64,000 nt of DNA, taken from assembly GCA_009767595.1 (NCBI GenBank), contig VSDK01012944.1, positions 15,358-79,357 of the forward strand, given 5' to 3'. Of this stretch, positions 1 through 11,299 are shown one piece after another. The first letter of the stretch is position 1. Every line of letters begins with the position of its first letter. A model generated the notes under the pieces. The model ran no database searches, had not been told where the DNA came from, and was given only the letters and a program-made list of their open reading frames with translations. A program made the translations under genes and the position numbers. Origin of the DNA: Symbiodinium kawagutii. Taxonomy: Eukaryota > Sar > Dinophyceae > Suessiales > Symbiodiniaceae.

Positions 1-304
1 CGGTCTCGACCAGGGTTGGCATGATGCAAATATCCAGGTGGGAACCATCAGGTCTGGTGTTTTCTCGGTCGAAGGTTTGGATGAACCCGCCAACGCAAAC
101 CGCGAACCATTACCGATTCACCAAGCAGCGAGCATGAATTTCAACAAAACCTCTCGCCAACGAATCGACTAACCATCAACCAATCATCAATCAACAACCA
201 TAGCAAGACAACCAATCATCAAACAATCCCCAAATAGCAATCCACAGCATCAACTCCAACTCGCACTCACTGGCTCGCCATGAAGTCCCCAGGGGTCAAG
301 GCCA

Positions 305-442
305 ATGTCGTCCGTCATCAGCTCCTGCGGGGAGGACATCGACGACGACGAGCAGGGCCTGTGGCCCGTGGGGCCCGAGGTGTGGCCGACGGCATTGCGG
401 GTGCTGGAGCTCATGGCTGATGCACGGGTGCCGCCCAACGAT
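305..442 (+). CDS. PPR-like exon 1
   Basis: The reading frame from ATG 305 contains PTALRVLELMADARVPPNDV, which fits the second helix and linker of a pentatricopeptide repeat (W..AL.+L..M...V.PN.V). A possible donor GTCAGT follows the codon for Asp at 442. PPR proteins bind RNA in organelles and are very numerous in dinoflagellates. A second PPR-like exon lies downstream on the same strand. The acidic stretch EDIDDDEQ precedes the repeat. The exon start is uncertain because a leading intron may be present. The function beyond RNA binding cannot be said. Confidence 0.5.
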
Positions 443-834
443 GTCAGTGACCCAACATGCAACGGTGGGAGGAAGATATGAATGACATATGATTCATATG
501 ATGTCTGAGATACATGAGATGTGCCATATGATTTGATTTACATAACATGCACTGTATATTCTCTATAATGAAAATGGGTGCCACGGGTGTGATGTTGGCA
601 AGAAATCCGGGGCATAGCTGTGGTGTGAGGATTTAAAATCGAAGTGATTCTGTGTTGAGGGCATAAGTGTTGGTTTCATGGGGATTTGTGCCTCAGATTC
701 TTCAGATGCGCAGTGCTCTATCCAGGGTTCTGGCCCTCTAAGGTTGCAATAGTGCCATTATCGTTTGTGGCCGAGGAGGTCAATGGGAGGTTGCTCTGTG
801 TTTGCTATCGACCATGCTGTCAACCCTTTGCACC

Positions 835-933
835 GTCGATCTCTACACGGGATATTCTACAGTATGGGCTTGTGAGACAGCCGGTGAATGGGAATTGGCC
901 TTGAAAGTCTTGAAACTGATTCCGGAGACCAGG
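835..933 (+). CDS. PPR-like exon 2
   Basis: This frame reads ACETAGEWELALKVLKLIPE, very close to the dinoflagellate PPR pattern 'SACEKAGEWELAL..L..M'. The exon ends at a donor after ACCAGG (GTGCGG). The left boundary is not clear. With the exon at 305-442 it suggests a PPR gene whose 5' part lies upstream of, or is poorly preserved in, the window. No third repeat was recognised downstream, so this may be a fragment. Confidence 0.5.
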
Positions 934-1800
934 GTGCGGGTCCCCAGCAACCTTGAGAAATTAATGGCTTCTTCCAATGCTACTTTGGAACTGGTTGGGA
1001 GGGAGGTTCTTGGATTTGAACCAGCTGACGTCAGGCAAAACCCAACGTCTTCGGCTGCGCCTCTGATGTGAACATCTGCTATCGCCTGGGACGGTGGCAA
1101 TTGGGTCTCCATTTGATCAACATTTTGTCTGAGGCAGGGCAGATCCAGTGCCTGCGTGCCACATCACAGAAGTACCAATCGATTCTTTCCATAACCAAAG
1201 AGGCCTCCGAAAAGTCACCATCTCCGAAACCGCTTCAATGAGAATTCGGTAACCGGTGATACCAAGTTGGCTGACCTGCCCTCAGCAGTTTCAATGCTGA
1301 TGCTAAATGCCTCCCTCAGCAGTTGCTTTCCCCTCACCTTGCAGCTGTTGGCCTGGTGTTTGCCCCTGGTGTTGGCCTGGTGGGTCCCGCTTCAGGTTGC
1401 CTTGCTTCGAATCTGAGAACTTCTTGGGAGCGGGCAGCCGTGGAACTCCGGAGGCGATGGCGATATCCTTGGTGGGGCTGGCGAAGGAAGCGAAGGTTAT
1501 GGGCGGCCAGGATCACAGTGGTGGCTTTGCCGAGGCAACGAACGGAACAGGTGGACCAAACCTGGCAAAGTCGGGCTGTCCAAGAGGAGAATCGGCAGAC
1601 ATGTCACTCAGCACGAAGCTTACTTGTTCAGGCCATGCGCCCAGAAGCCTTAGGCTTCAATCTTCTTTCAAGACCTGCTCCAACCAGTGCCAAAAGTTGT
1701 CAAATAAGAAAAGCTATGCAGCTTCAGTCTTTGAGCACAAAGTGCTTGCTTTGGGTGTAGTGAGAGGTGGAGACGAGCACAAGGACCAAAAAGTGAAGTT
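934..1800. other. No firm gene; one ambiguous open stretch
   Basis: An open stretch on + (about 1307-1760) is rich in Arg, Trp and Gly in one frame and shows no recognisable domain or clean splice sites. I see no other feature here before the triplet repeat. Confidence 0.3.
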
Positions 1801-1808
1801 CTCACGCC

Positions 1809-1830
1809 ATCATCATCACTGCCCCTGCCA

Positions 1831-1867
<37 letters not shown>

Positions 1868-2345
1868 GCCATCATCATCATCATCGTCATCATCATCATC
1901 ATCATCGTCATCATCGTCATCGTCATCATCGTCATCATCGTCATCATCATCGTCATCTTCATTGTCATCATCGTGATCATCGTCATCATCGTGATCATCG
2001 TCATCATCGTCATCATCGTCATCATCGTGATCATCGTGATCATCGTCATTATCGTGATCATCGTCATCATCGTCATCATCATCACCATCATCATTTGGAT
2101 CATCGTCATCAGCGTCATCCTCGTCATCCTTGTGATCATCGTCATCATCGTCATCATCATCACAATCATCATTGCGATCATCGTCATCAGCGTCATCCTC
2201 GTCATCCTCGTGATCATCGTCATCATCGTCATCATCATCACCATCATCATTGCGATCATCGTCATCAGCGTCATCCTCGTCATCCTCGTCATCATCGCCA
2301 TTGTCGTCATCGTCGTCATCGTCGTCATCATTATCATCATCATCA
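1809..2345. repeat. ATC/GTC triplet microsatellite with 78-bp higher-order repeat
   Basis: About 540 bases consist of TCA/TCG triplets. Inside it the word CATCAGCGTCATCC recurs at about 2107, 2185 and 2263, giving an exact 78-base higher-order period of three copies. Long apparent proteins made of Ile/Val, His/Arg, Ser or Met/Thr in different frames are products of the repeat. Confidence 0.9.
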
Positions 2346-2865
2346 CCTCTCTCAGATGCATTTCCAGTTGGGCTCCGAGGGACCCCATATCAGGGGGGAA
2401 AGAAACAGGAAGAATGTTTCAACAAATATAGAGTGGGAAACCAGTTGAGAACCAGTGGAATAGATGCTGCTGAGCAACTGCACTTGCTACAGCGGCAAAT
2501 GTAACATTGCCTCAACGAGAGTTGCTTGAAGCTCGCGCCCCTGGCACAGACATTCGCCCCTTTTTCGATGCTTGCTTCCCTGAAAAGGTTACTCATGCTA
2601 CGTACAGTGCTGCTCATGTGTAGCTCAAGTTTTACCTGTCTGATTCCGATGTTCAGGCTCAGAGAATGAACCGATGCCAAGGCACACAAGGTGTCCAGAC
2701 AACAAACGGATTCAATAGCTCCAGGATCGTGGAAGATGCTGCTACAAGTCTTATCACTTCAAGACCAAATCCGAACAAGTAGCCCAAAGCTATTGACAAA
2801 TCAGCGTCTTGTTGTCGCTTGCCAACTTCCTGGCATGGGCTTAGAGAGACCTCAGAAGGCACTGT

Positions 2866-3510
2866 GTGTTGACGATAGCCTACAGGCTGTGTCACGGTGT
2901 CCCAGTCATCTGGCATCCGCTGTTCCAGCTAGGTCTGAAGCTCTACATTGGTCACGCCAGTGCTGCTGTGGTGTGGTTTCACGGACACAAGAACCGCACG
3001 CTGTTCAGGCGCATGGACCGCCAGGTCATTCAACAAGATCCTGCACAGGCGAGTCAGAATGTGTGGATTTCGTTGTCCGCCTCTTCGTTTTTCCAGGAAT
3101 CCAATGTTGGATGGTTAGTGATGATTGATCCTTTCTTACTCGTGGTCCTCAAAGTGTTGGCTGATCCAACGTTAATCATCATTATCTATCTGTTTCTGGA
3201 TCGCTTTGTATGGCACAAGATGCCGCTAAATTGTTTGCACGTGGATATCCCAGCATCGTGTACAGGTGACTCCAGCTGTTGTGTCCATTTTGACGGCGCT
3301 CACGAGTAGATCGAGCCCTGGGGAGCCACGGGTTTCAGGTGAAGTCGATCAATGATTTTACGAACTCGTTGGCCAAAGCATTGGCGGAGGCTGAGGGGAA
3401 GCCATCCAAGGAGCCGTGGTTGAGTAGCGAACAGGTCGGTCCAGCTTCAGCTCGACCTGCAGTGTTTTTTGACCTGGGAGATCCAGCTGCATTGCCCTCG
3501 ATTTTTGGTG
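2866..3510 (+). CDS. Unknown gene, two exons joined by a GC-AG intron
   Basis: Exon 1 (to 3048) reads HASAAVVWFHGHKNRTLFRR and ends in phase 0 at GCGAGT. Exon 2 (3339-3510) follows a TTTCAG acceptor and reads VKSINDFTNSLAKALAEAEG, ending at a GTAGAT donor. The intron 3049-3338 would be GC-AG, a donor type common in Symbiodiniaceae. The join keeps frame, which supports the pair. I recognise no family. Exon 1 is hydrophobic before the quoted stretch, so a membrane or lipid-facing segment is possible. Its 5' limit is not known. Confidence 0.4.
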
Positions 3511-3666
3511 GTAGATCGCCATCTATTCATAGTAAGAAGGGGGGTAAAAACGAGGAATAGTATGATTTATCAATAGTTATGGATCTATCATAGTAATATC
3601 TGGTTATCAATAGTTACCAATAGTTAAAAATCTGGTTTGTCAATATGGATCTATCATTACCAGCTG

Positions 3667-3813
3667 TGGAAACTGGCAGGAGTTGACCCGTGAGCTGCTG
3701 GCTGATGGCTTGAGACGAGCTTTGGAGATGTTGGGAGACGTGCCCAAGAAGCAGTTCATGGACCGGGGGCGGTTACATCTGTTTGTGGCGAAGGGATGCG
3801 GAGTGAAGGCGAG
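3667..3813 (+). CDS. Unknown exon
   Basis: The frame reads NWQELTRELLADGLRRALEM and then a basic stretch, ending at a good donor (GAG then GTAAAG). It probably belongs with the exons at 2866-3510, though the phase of the join is not settled. Confidence 0.4.
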
Positions 3814-3965
3814 GTAAAGTTTGTTGTGAGAATTTGTGATACATTTCTGAAGTTTTTTGAGAGATTTACACATGTAAAACGGGAGAATGTGTGATAATGC
3901 TCACCTACACGGAAAGGTACATCAGAGTTATGCCAGGTAGGCTCACCAATGAGAATTTGGGATAG

Positions 3966-4072
3966 CGCTCAAGCGGCAAAACCGCAAGATACCGCGCCAG
4001 GAGATTCTTGAAGCCAACATCCACAAGTTTGCTTTGCAGGCGCAAGGGGTCGATGTTGCCAAGCTTTCGTGA
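3966..4072 (+). CDS. Unknown terminal exon
   Basis: After an AG at 3964-3965 the frame reads RQEILEANIHKFALQAQGVD and stops with TGA at 4070-4072. Composition is typical of coding sequence. It is plausibly the last exon of the gene that includes 3667-3813. Confidence 0.4.
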
Positions 4073-4531
4073 AACTGAACAGATCATGAGAGATCCATTT
4101 TGATGACCCCATGCATTTGCTGGTAAGTTATCACCAATTTGTTGGTTTTTGGCTTGACCTGGATCTGCCATTATCCATCCACTGCGCTTTCACCCCTTTG
4201 GCTTCCACCCAAAGGTGCGCGTTGAAGCTGTTCCATGGTGCATGATATCGTTATCAACCATTCTGGTTGCTCATTATCCCCTGGGCTCCAGACACCAATC
4301 ATGATGAACGCTGAACCCCTGGCGAAACGAACCCATAGTACCAAACATTGACATTACCAACTATGATTGTCATTGATTGTCAGCTTATTTTCCTCTCCAA
4401 AATGAAGCAGAGTTACTCTATGTCAATCTCTAACAGCTGGATCATGTGCGGGGGTTCGACCGTGCGGCCATGACCTGGACAGGAGCAGTACTCGTTGTCG
4501 CGCGTGTACCCCGTGGAGATCAGCCCGGTGC

Positions 4532-4666
4532 TTGACAGTTGTGACCCGGTTTCAACCACGCCCCGCAGTCCGGAAACCATGCGGCCGAGGTTCTGAGTAC
4601 AAGAACCTGCAGTCTTTCTTCAGCGAACCAGCACCAGAGGCAGAAGTGGATATGGGCCAAGGGGGG
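4532..4666 (+). CDS. Unknown exon ending at an introner-like element
   Basis: The frame reads NLQSFFSEPAPEAEVDMGQG and runs into a block of seven G, where the last G plus T form the donor of the next element (intron starts at 4667). The acidic, Pro/Glu-rich composition looks coding. The 5' limit is uncertain. No family recognised. Confidence 0.4.
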
Positions 4667-4787
4667 GTTCTTAAATCATTGGGAACACCCCCAAAGCTAT
4701 GGCTATGGTTGGTTTATGACTGTAAATGATCAAGACGATCAAGATTGGATGATTTGGGAGTTCCACTATTTTGAGAAACCACCAGAG
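4667..4787 (+). mobile_element. Introner-like inverted-repeat element (copy o)
   Basis: The left end GTTCTTAAATCATTGGGAAC follows exon sequence and the right end reads TTTTGAGAAACCACCAG. The interior shares ATGGTTGGTTTAT and TTGGATGATTTGGG with the other copies. It starts with GT and ends at CCAG or CAGAG, so it can serve as a whole intron. Confidence 0.55.
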
Positions 4788-6700
4788 TGGATGATGGTAG
4801 GCCAGCTTTGGTAGATACATCAGAACGAACGGGGCGTCCTTGATTGCTGAAACAACTTGTTAGAGGTATTCTTCACTTTAGATTTCTGGAAAAATGGTGG
4901 GTCGATTTCTGAAAGGTGTTTGCCTATCATGGGCTTGTTGTTGTGTGACGTTGGAACAATTGTTGCAATTATGGACGTCCATTGCTGTCAGGAATCAACG
5001 ACGGGCCCTGGGCTCGGGTTGGTGAATCGGCGCTGTGTGGACTATGAACGGCCCCCCATATCAAATGAAAAGAGTCGATAGAGTCGTACTTTGGATCGTT
5101 GAATCTGATGCTGTGAACAACAGCTTTCCTAGGCGAGCGCCGAGTGTGGAGACCCAGCTTGTTGCATGAACCATGCCTTAAGAAATCATTCCAGGTATGA
5201 CCATGGTGTTGCCATGGTGTGCTGGGTTGATGTGCACGGTCAGAATGCTGCCGACTCCATTCGCAGATGTTCCACCATGTGATTCGGCGTCGAAGTTAAG
5301 GCGTCCGCGGCCAGAAACGAAGTCAGTCCAAGTTTTCAGAGCAGATCAAAGTTCAACATGGCAAGAACTTTGACACATTTTCATCACCAGAGATATTGGG
5401 GTTGCCATTGCCAGCCCCAAATCCTTGTGACCCTTTCGATTCAAACCTGTATGAGTGCCGCTTAGCGCAGCAGCGGGTGTTGACGATGCTAAGCGCAAGA
5501 TGCAGTTGATGTGCAGACGGAAATCTCCCAGCGTGAAGCATGCTGGCTGTGCTCGCTGTGCTGGCTGTGCTGATTGCTAAGCTTGAGAGTGGCGTTGAGA
5601 TCTGGAACAACTGTCACAAACCCAAAGTAGATGTGACTAGATGATATTAGATTGAGATTGTACTTGCAATTGTTATTCATTTCTAGAGTTCACAAATTAT
5701 AGACCTAAGCAGTAGTATTTGAATATTTGCTAGTTTTCCACGACCAAGATCTGCACAGGAGCCTGACTCCCTCACGCCAAAGCTGCATCGCAGCCCTCAT
5801 GCCCTAGAAACCGAGGTGTGCTAACATCAGTCATGGTCTATGGAAATTTAGGGAAGCGGACCTTGTTGAGCTCGACTCTAGACCAACCATGAATTAGGAG
5901 GTGAAAGGGACACGGATGTGGAAATCTTGAAATGCCACCACTTTTTGTGCAAATTTACTTATTTGGTGAAACTGAAACTTGCACCATGTAAGGTTTTGAA
6001 TCAAGGTTGCTTGCTTTGCATTTGATTCCGCCGACAACAAAGTCAGATGGGAGTTTGGCTGGGCGGCACATGTGATAAATGACAAAGCAAGTCTCCTACA
6101 GTATAAGCTCAAGAAGAATAGTAAGGTCAGAACGCCATGTCCTACTTGCAGATTTCAGAGCAGGAACTGCAAGAAGTTGTCATTTTGCTGAAGCCAGAAA
6201 GAAACTCACTTGCGATCATTAGATCCAAACCATTCAGCTACCAAGCTCAAAAGGCAGCAAGGTAAAATGCCAAAAGCCAAGCTTTCAAGACACCATTCTG
6301 CAACCCTGGGCAGAAAAGGACCCTTCATCATCGTCTGCACAGTCATCACCGGCTAAGAAGTGTAGCTGCATTTGAGCAACTCAAAGCTTGCGCCAGCAGG
6401 GAAAGGGTGCTGGGTTTGGATCGAGGGTAAAATTCCACCATATGTAGAATTCCAAGGTGTCTTCGAACTCAAAAACTCCTGAGCTACAAAACTACAAAAC
6501 ACACAAATGCAAAGTTTGTGCCATGCACATGTCTTGTAGTATGTAGTATTGTAGCAAAACATAAAACACATATTGCGACCCTTGCGATGCATGTGCCATG
6601 AAAGAGCTCAGGCTGAACCTCCTGCGCTGTTGGAGCTTCGCAGGCTGGGGGTTGCGTCCAAAGCCCACTGGTGAGCATTGCATGTGGGGAATTGTAAGAA
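4788..6700. other. No recognisable gene
   Basis: I find only short ambiguous frames. There is a small CTGTGCTGG/CTGTGCT duplication near 5541-5570. No RNA gene or larger repeat is evident. Confidence 0.4.
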
Positions 6701-6780
6701 CGGTCTGATATGAGTTGACCATCATTCATCATGAAGCTTTCCTTGCTCTCAGGCAATTATTAGTTGGGTTTGACTATAAG

Positions 6781-6873
6781 ATTGTGGCTGGTGCTGCTGC
6801 TGACAGGATTTTGGCGGCACTTCCACAGAAACCTGGGCCAAGTGCAGAGGAGCCTCGGCCGAGCTGGACGTGA
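6781..6873 (+). CDS. Unknown terminal exon
   Basis: After TATAAG the frame reads IVAGAAADRILAALPQKPGP and ends with TGA at 6871-6873. The Ala-rich then Pro-rich coding composition is convincing, the family is not known. Confidence 0.35.
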   Translation: MVAGAAADRILAALPQKPGPSAEEPRPSWT

Positions 6874-6947
6874 GGCTGCCACTTTAAGGGCTTAGAAAAG
6901 CATAAGAAACATGATTCTAGTCACTCCCGCCCCTGCTCCTGGCTGAG

Positions 6948-7448
6948 GAGTTTGTGGCCAAATTGAAGAGTGAGGAAAGTTCGCAAGCTCTGAAGGCGAG
7001 GATGTCCCCCTTGGTGGGTCACTCGCATCATTTCTGATCACGATCGCCCACGCAAACCCACAGACCATTGGCAGTGCCACCCGCAAAGTTATCTGCGAAG
7101 CTGCATGCAGGCTGTCGACACCCGAACGCGATCAGCTTTCTTTGCAGAGGTGAGACAGAGCATCTACAGGCGCCAGTCGAGCTGACACCGAGCTGGTGCC
7201 CTGAACGTAAAACTAGGAGGGAGGGAGGGAGGGTTGGTCTATATCTGTTGGAATCATGTTTGCATCTCTGGAGGTTATCTGAAGCCTCGCAGAAAGAGTT
7301 GGTCGAATTCTTCCCGGAGCTAAAAGTGGAAGTGGTGAAGTTGGTGGATTCCATGACCCAGGCGCCGCCCTGGCGGCTGTCCCGCTGTGATTCGCCTCCA
7401 CAAGTGGAGAACCAGCGGGATTTTTCGATGTCATCACTTGAAGATCTG
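6948..7448 (+). CDS. Unknown gene, up to three exons
   Basis: Three coding-like pieces lie in order. At 6948-7013 the frame reads EFVAKLKSEESSQALKARMS with donor GTGGGT. Around 7030-7149 it reads SATRKVICEAACRLSTPERD with donor GTGAGA. At 7274-7448 it reads KELVEFFPELKVEVVKLVDS, ending in phase 0 just before GTGGTTTCTT, the start of an introner-like element. The last exon is the best supported. Exon joins were not verified and the function is unknown. Confidence 0.4.
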
Positions 7449-7547
7449 GTGGTTTCTTAGGGAACCCCAAAGCTATGGTTGGTTTATTTCTATAAATGGT
7501 TACTAATGGATGATTTGGGGGTCCGCAGACTGACTTGAGAAACACCC
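7449..7547 (+). mobile_element. Introner-like inverted-repeat element (copy c)
   Basis: It begins GTGGTTTCTTAGGGAACCCC directly after an in-frame codon and ends GACTTGAGAAACACCC. The middle contains TATGGTTGGTTTATTTCTAT. The left and right ends are imperfect reverse complements. Confidence 0.65.
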
Positions 7548-8083
7548 ATGTGTTTTCCCGACACAAAAATCACCACAGATGGTGTGGGTACCACCACGCT
7601 ATGCCAGCGGCCTGAGAGGAAATCTCCGTGTGGCTGGATGAGGAGCGTGTGGCATCGGCTTGGCAGAATCAAGCCAAACAGGCGAAGGGGTGCTGCAAGC
7701 TTGAGAGATTTCCGGTGCTGATTGGTGGGTTTACTCCCTGACTTGGGATTATAACCATGGTAAATAGCTCTTTAAGGTGGGTTTTGATCACCGTAGCCAA
7801 TACAACTATGCTTAGAAACCAGTTACCAAGTGGGGATGCACGTCCAAGTGACCATAACATTACATTTTCGACATGGAAAGCATCGATTGGATAGTAAAAA
7901 TTGACCTTAGTTGATCATTTCCGTCTTGATCCTGTTTTGAGGCCAAACTTTCTCTCCTGTGGCTCAAGGCTTTTGCCAGGTAGCAGAAATGCCTAGAGGC
8001 AACAAACCTCGCGAACGGGGATGCTCGCCTACACTGACTAGAGCAGGGCATGGCGGAGAATGCGGTCACGGGTTGTCTTAAGA

Positions 8084-8240
8084 TGATATATATATATATA
8101 TATGTAGATCATACTATATCAGCGGTATGTCCAATATATATAAAGATGTAGCACTATCTGTACATCTATGAACGTATTCTTTCGTAGACAGACAGACAGA
8201 CAAAAATGGACAGACACACACACAGACGGACAGACAGAGA
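8084..8240. repeat. (TA)n and (GACA)n microsatellites
   Basis: A run of TA dinucleotides lies near 8084-8104 and a GACA/GACAGA tract near 8187-8240. No coding signal was seen between them. Confidence 0.85.
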
Positions 8241-8405
8241 AGATATGCTGATAAATGAACATGATGTTGTATGACCAAACACGGACCATATGCTCTAAAG
8301 CTATGGACATGTACAGCAAGGACTCGCAAAAGCCAGCGTGAGTAGCTACTTTTCAGGCAGATTGCTGTTCTGAATTAGATGAGTCCATCTTGACTGGGCT
8401 GCTCA

Positions 8406-8828
8406 GGAACTGTGGTTGCCTGGAAGACAGCTGATTATGGCTTCGTGAAACGCGAAGGGCGCAACAACGATGACATCCAGCTGCATGTGGCCAATGCCAA
8501 AGGTGAAAGGTTCAAGAAATATGTGCGCCGCTATGGCATGCAAGCTGGCGTCAGAGTGAAGTTTGATGTGGACTTTGAGGAGCTGCATCAAGCTGTTGTG
8601 ACAACTTGCTCCTGTGTGGGACAAGCTCTGAATGAAGTGCCCTTGTTGGTGTGAGGGTTAGTGACCGCAGGAGAATCGAGGAAGACCTTTTGCAAACAAC
8701 TGGGCGCCTCGGCAGCACCCCAGTGCTGTGCATGCTGTGCGAGCCATGCAATGCGTCTCTGAGGAGATGGTGGATCCTCCTCATCTATCTGCAAGTCGCA
8801 GCCGTGGCCGGCGATCTCCGAGCCGAAG
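8406..8828 (+). CDS. Cold-shock-domain-like protein with RS-rich exon (partial)
   Basis: Exon 1 (8406 to about 8599) reads GTVVAWKTADYGFVKREG, then DDIQLHVANAKG and GMQAGVRVKFDVDFEE. This matches the plan of a cold-shock/OB fold: G.V..W, YGFV in the RNP1 position, D+QLHV in the RNP2 position, and a closing G..V.F+V strand. Exon 2 (8671-8828) follows CCGCAG and ends in ASRSRGRRSPSRR before a GTGAGG donor, so the protein may carry an RS tail as splicing or mRNA-binding factors do. The donor of exon 1 is weak (GTGACA, or GC at CAA-GCTGTT). The upstream exon is not seen. RNA binding is inferred from the fold. Confidence 0.45.
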
Positions 8829-9333
8829 GTGAGGAGTGCGGGGGCTGATGCTTGTTGCTGTTCAGAGTTGTGTTCAGAAACTTGGGGAGTTTCTATCCAT
8901 GGAAATGCTCGATCTTGGGACACCATGGAGAGCTCGATTCGAAGTAAGCTGCAGGTCTCCGGAGCTTGTAGGTCTCAGAAATAAATCAGCATTTGGGATG
9001 GTTGGGGAGGATCCTTGTCTGTTGGCGGTCCTATTTTTCTGCAGCCCAAAGACTGATGGCAGGCGGAGCAATCGCAAATCGCCCAGTGTAGGGATGCCCA
9101 GCTGTGAATTGTGACGTGACTTTCGACTCATCAGCAACCTGACAGTGGCAAGAGTGATGATTGGGTGAAGTTTATTTTCTAAAAAACTATCAAATTACAC
9201 AACTGGTCCTTCGACCATTCCCTTCTGTTCACCGTCTGGCCGCAAGATATGATATGATGCTTTTCGTACTGCGAGACTGTATAGATTGGGGTCATACGGG
9301 CCGTTTCAATTGTGTTTTCAACTCTTGCAAGTG

Positions 9334-9436
9334 GTGGTTTCTAAAACTAGGGGTATCCCTAAATCATGCAACTTCTAATCATTCATAGGTATCAACCAAC
9401 CATAGCTTCCGAGGTAGCCCATTTTGAGAAATACCT
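9334..9436 (+). mobile_element. Introner-like inverted-repeat element (copy i)
   Basis: The left end is GTGGTTTCTAAAACTAGGGG and the right end TTTTGAGAAATACCT. It is more diverged than other copies and no clear exon precedes it. Confidence 0.5.
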
Positions 9437-9658
9437 AAATGGGTTTTTGTTGGTTATGGTTGCTCAATTTCAAAAGTCCAAGTTGGTTCAGGAGGAAAAA
9501 GGCTCCTAATTTTTGAACGTTCCACGTCAGGCCAATTTAGACTTGGGGAGCACCGTAGGCAAGAAAGTGTGGTGAAGCAGCTTGGAAAACAATGTAGATT
9601 GTCGAGATTGATTGATGACTTTAGCACGGAGGGGAAATGTGGTTCGTCCTTCCCAAAA

Positions 9659-9817
9659 AGTTAGAGCGCCAAAAGAAAATTAGAGTTCCAAAAAAAGGGA
9701 ACTCTAAGGATTTATTGCAAGCCAAAACACTGTGAAATACAGCATTTTGCCTTCCAGCAGGTTCTTCTTCTTATTTTTTTTTTTTTTTCGATCTCTATTT
9801 TTTTTGGCGCTCTAACT
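9659..9817. mobile_element. Short inverted-repeat element (MITE-like)
   Basis: AGTTAGAGCGCCAAAA at 9659-9674 is mirrored by the reverse complement ending at 9817. Inside the left half a second hairpin TTAGAGTTCC/GGAACTCTAA has a 7-8 base A-rich loop. The element is 159 bp with no coding capacity. No target duplication could be read because both flanks are A/T runs. Confidence 0.6.
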
Positions 9818-10920
9818 CTTTTCAAAGCGAACACAAATTCTTGTCAGTCCAGATTAGGAGTTTACAGCAATCTTTTCTGCTCTGTAGTTTTTGCACTGTG
9901 GATCAATTTTACCTCTTGGATTTGTTTCATCCGAATGGAATGCCTTTTCTGGTATGTTATAAGAATTAGGGCGCTTTTTTGAGCCGAACTTTTGCTCGAA
10001 AACCCGGACTTACCAAATTTGGCAGTTATGGTCAACCTATTGTCAACCATTCTTAAGCGTTATTGACCATTCTTAACCCTCATGAACCATTATTATTATG
10101 TACTTCGTGCACCATTTGCATCTCTTTGCAAGATGCGGGGGAGTTGCATAAGACAGGATTGTCCGAAAGCGTGCACCATTATAAACCACCATTGACCATG
10201 TTTAACTCCCCATCATCAACGGTGTAAAACGGTCGTTGGATGTACCGCTGCTGGACAGGTGAGGCGCTCGCGGGGCTCGCCCAGCGTGAAACGCTCCCGG
10301 GCCTCGCCCAGTGTGAAACGCCCGGGACGGTCCAGGAGCCACCAGGGTGAAGCAACGGGTTTCATTATGAATTGATGGCGGTTAATAGTGAACATGGTTA
10401 CCTAAGCTTGTGACTGCTGATAATTGGTTGGAATTGTTAGAATTGTGACTACTTGTGATTGTGACAGAACGACGTAGTGGTGGTTAGCCATGATTAATCA
10501 TGGTTCATGAACTGGGTGGTTATTATAAGGGGGTATCAAGCTGCCAGGTTTATAAAGGTAGGTTCATTATAACCCATGAAGTGTGCAATAGGTACCCTTT
10601 GTTCATTGTGAGCTTGCAGACTTGGTTTTGCAATAGGTTTGCTAGATGAAATGGGTCCAAAGTTTACGATAGCTGGTGCGATTGCAGGAGAACGTTCAAA
10701 CAAGTCAGTGTGAAAATGGCAAATGCCCACATTGGTGGAATTTAGCAATGGAATGAACGATCAAATTCTTGCAGTGATGAGATCATCACGAAGCGGAGCT
10801 GGAGTCTTTACGTGCAATGTTTTACTTGTGGGAAGAGGAAAAGATGGAAATGTAGACTATGGTAGGACTTTATCAAACCTGATAGTGTTTTTTTTGAACG
10901 GGAAAGACAGTGTGACACAT
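9818..10920. other. No firm gene; AACCATTA-type motifs and a GC-rich duplication
   Basis: AACCATT/TGACCATT words cluster at about 10030-10210. At 10265-10320 a 27-base unit of the form GCTC..GGG.CTCGCCCAG.GTG is duplicated in a GC-rich island. Short open frames near 10723-10920 may belong to an upstream exon of the RS-rich gene. Confidence 0.4.
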
Positions 10921-10922
10921 GG

Positions 10923-11288
10923 ATGCCAAGGAGCAGTGGGCAGAAGAAGTCGCGCAGCCGCAGTGGCAAGCGGAAGGTTTCTGCCAGTCGGAGCAGGGAC
11001 CGTCGGAGAAAAAATCGGAGCAAAAGCAGAGACTTGGAGAAGAAACGGACACGCAGCAGGACAAAGAATGACAGAAAAAAGAAATCTGTCAGCAAGAGTC
11101 GGGATAGAAGCGTAAGGGCCGAAAGTGGCAAGAAAAAGAAAGTTTCCAAGAGCAGGAGCCGGAGTCGCAAAGTTCCTGCGAAAAAGTCTCGCAGTTCCAG
11201 CGCGAAATCTGACCAAAAGTCCAAGGAAAATGTCAATGGGAATCGCTCTGAGACCAAGGAGTCTAAGGAGGGCGAGGACGCAAAGTAA
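10923..11288 (+). CDS. RS-rich (SR-like) protein, C-terminal exon
   Basis: A frame of 121 codons is dominated by Arg, Ser and Lys, for example KKSRSRSGKRK, SASRSRDRRRK and KSRSRSRK, and stops with TAA at 11286-11288. Such arginine-serine domains mediate protein contacts in splicing factors. No RNA-recognition motif is visible in this exon, so the RNA-binding part should lie upstream. An alternative start is the acceptor GGGCAG just upstream of KKSRS. The 3' region to about 11430 may be untranslated. Confidence 0.6.
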   Translation: MPRSSGQKKSRSRSGKRKVSASRSRDRRRKNRSKSRDLEKKRTRSRTKNDRKKKSVSKSRDRSVRAESGKKKKVSKSRSRSRKVPAKKSRSSSAKSDQKSKENVNGNRSETKESKEGEDAK

Positions 11289-11299
11289 AGAGGAAAAGC

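Noticed and set aside
1307-2431. Long frames across the ATC/GTC triplet array
   Set aside because: They consist of Ile/Val, His/Arg or Ser repeats and depend only on the microsatellite.
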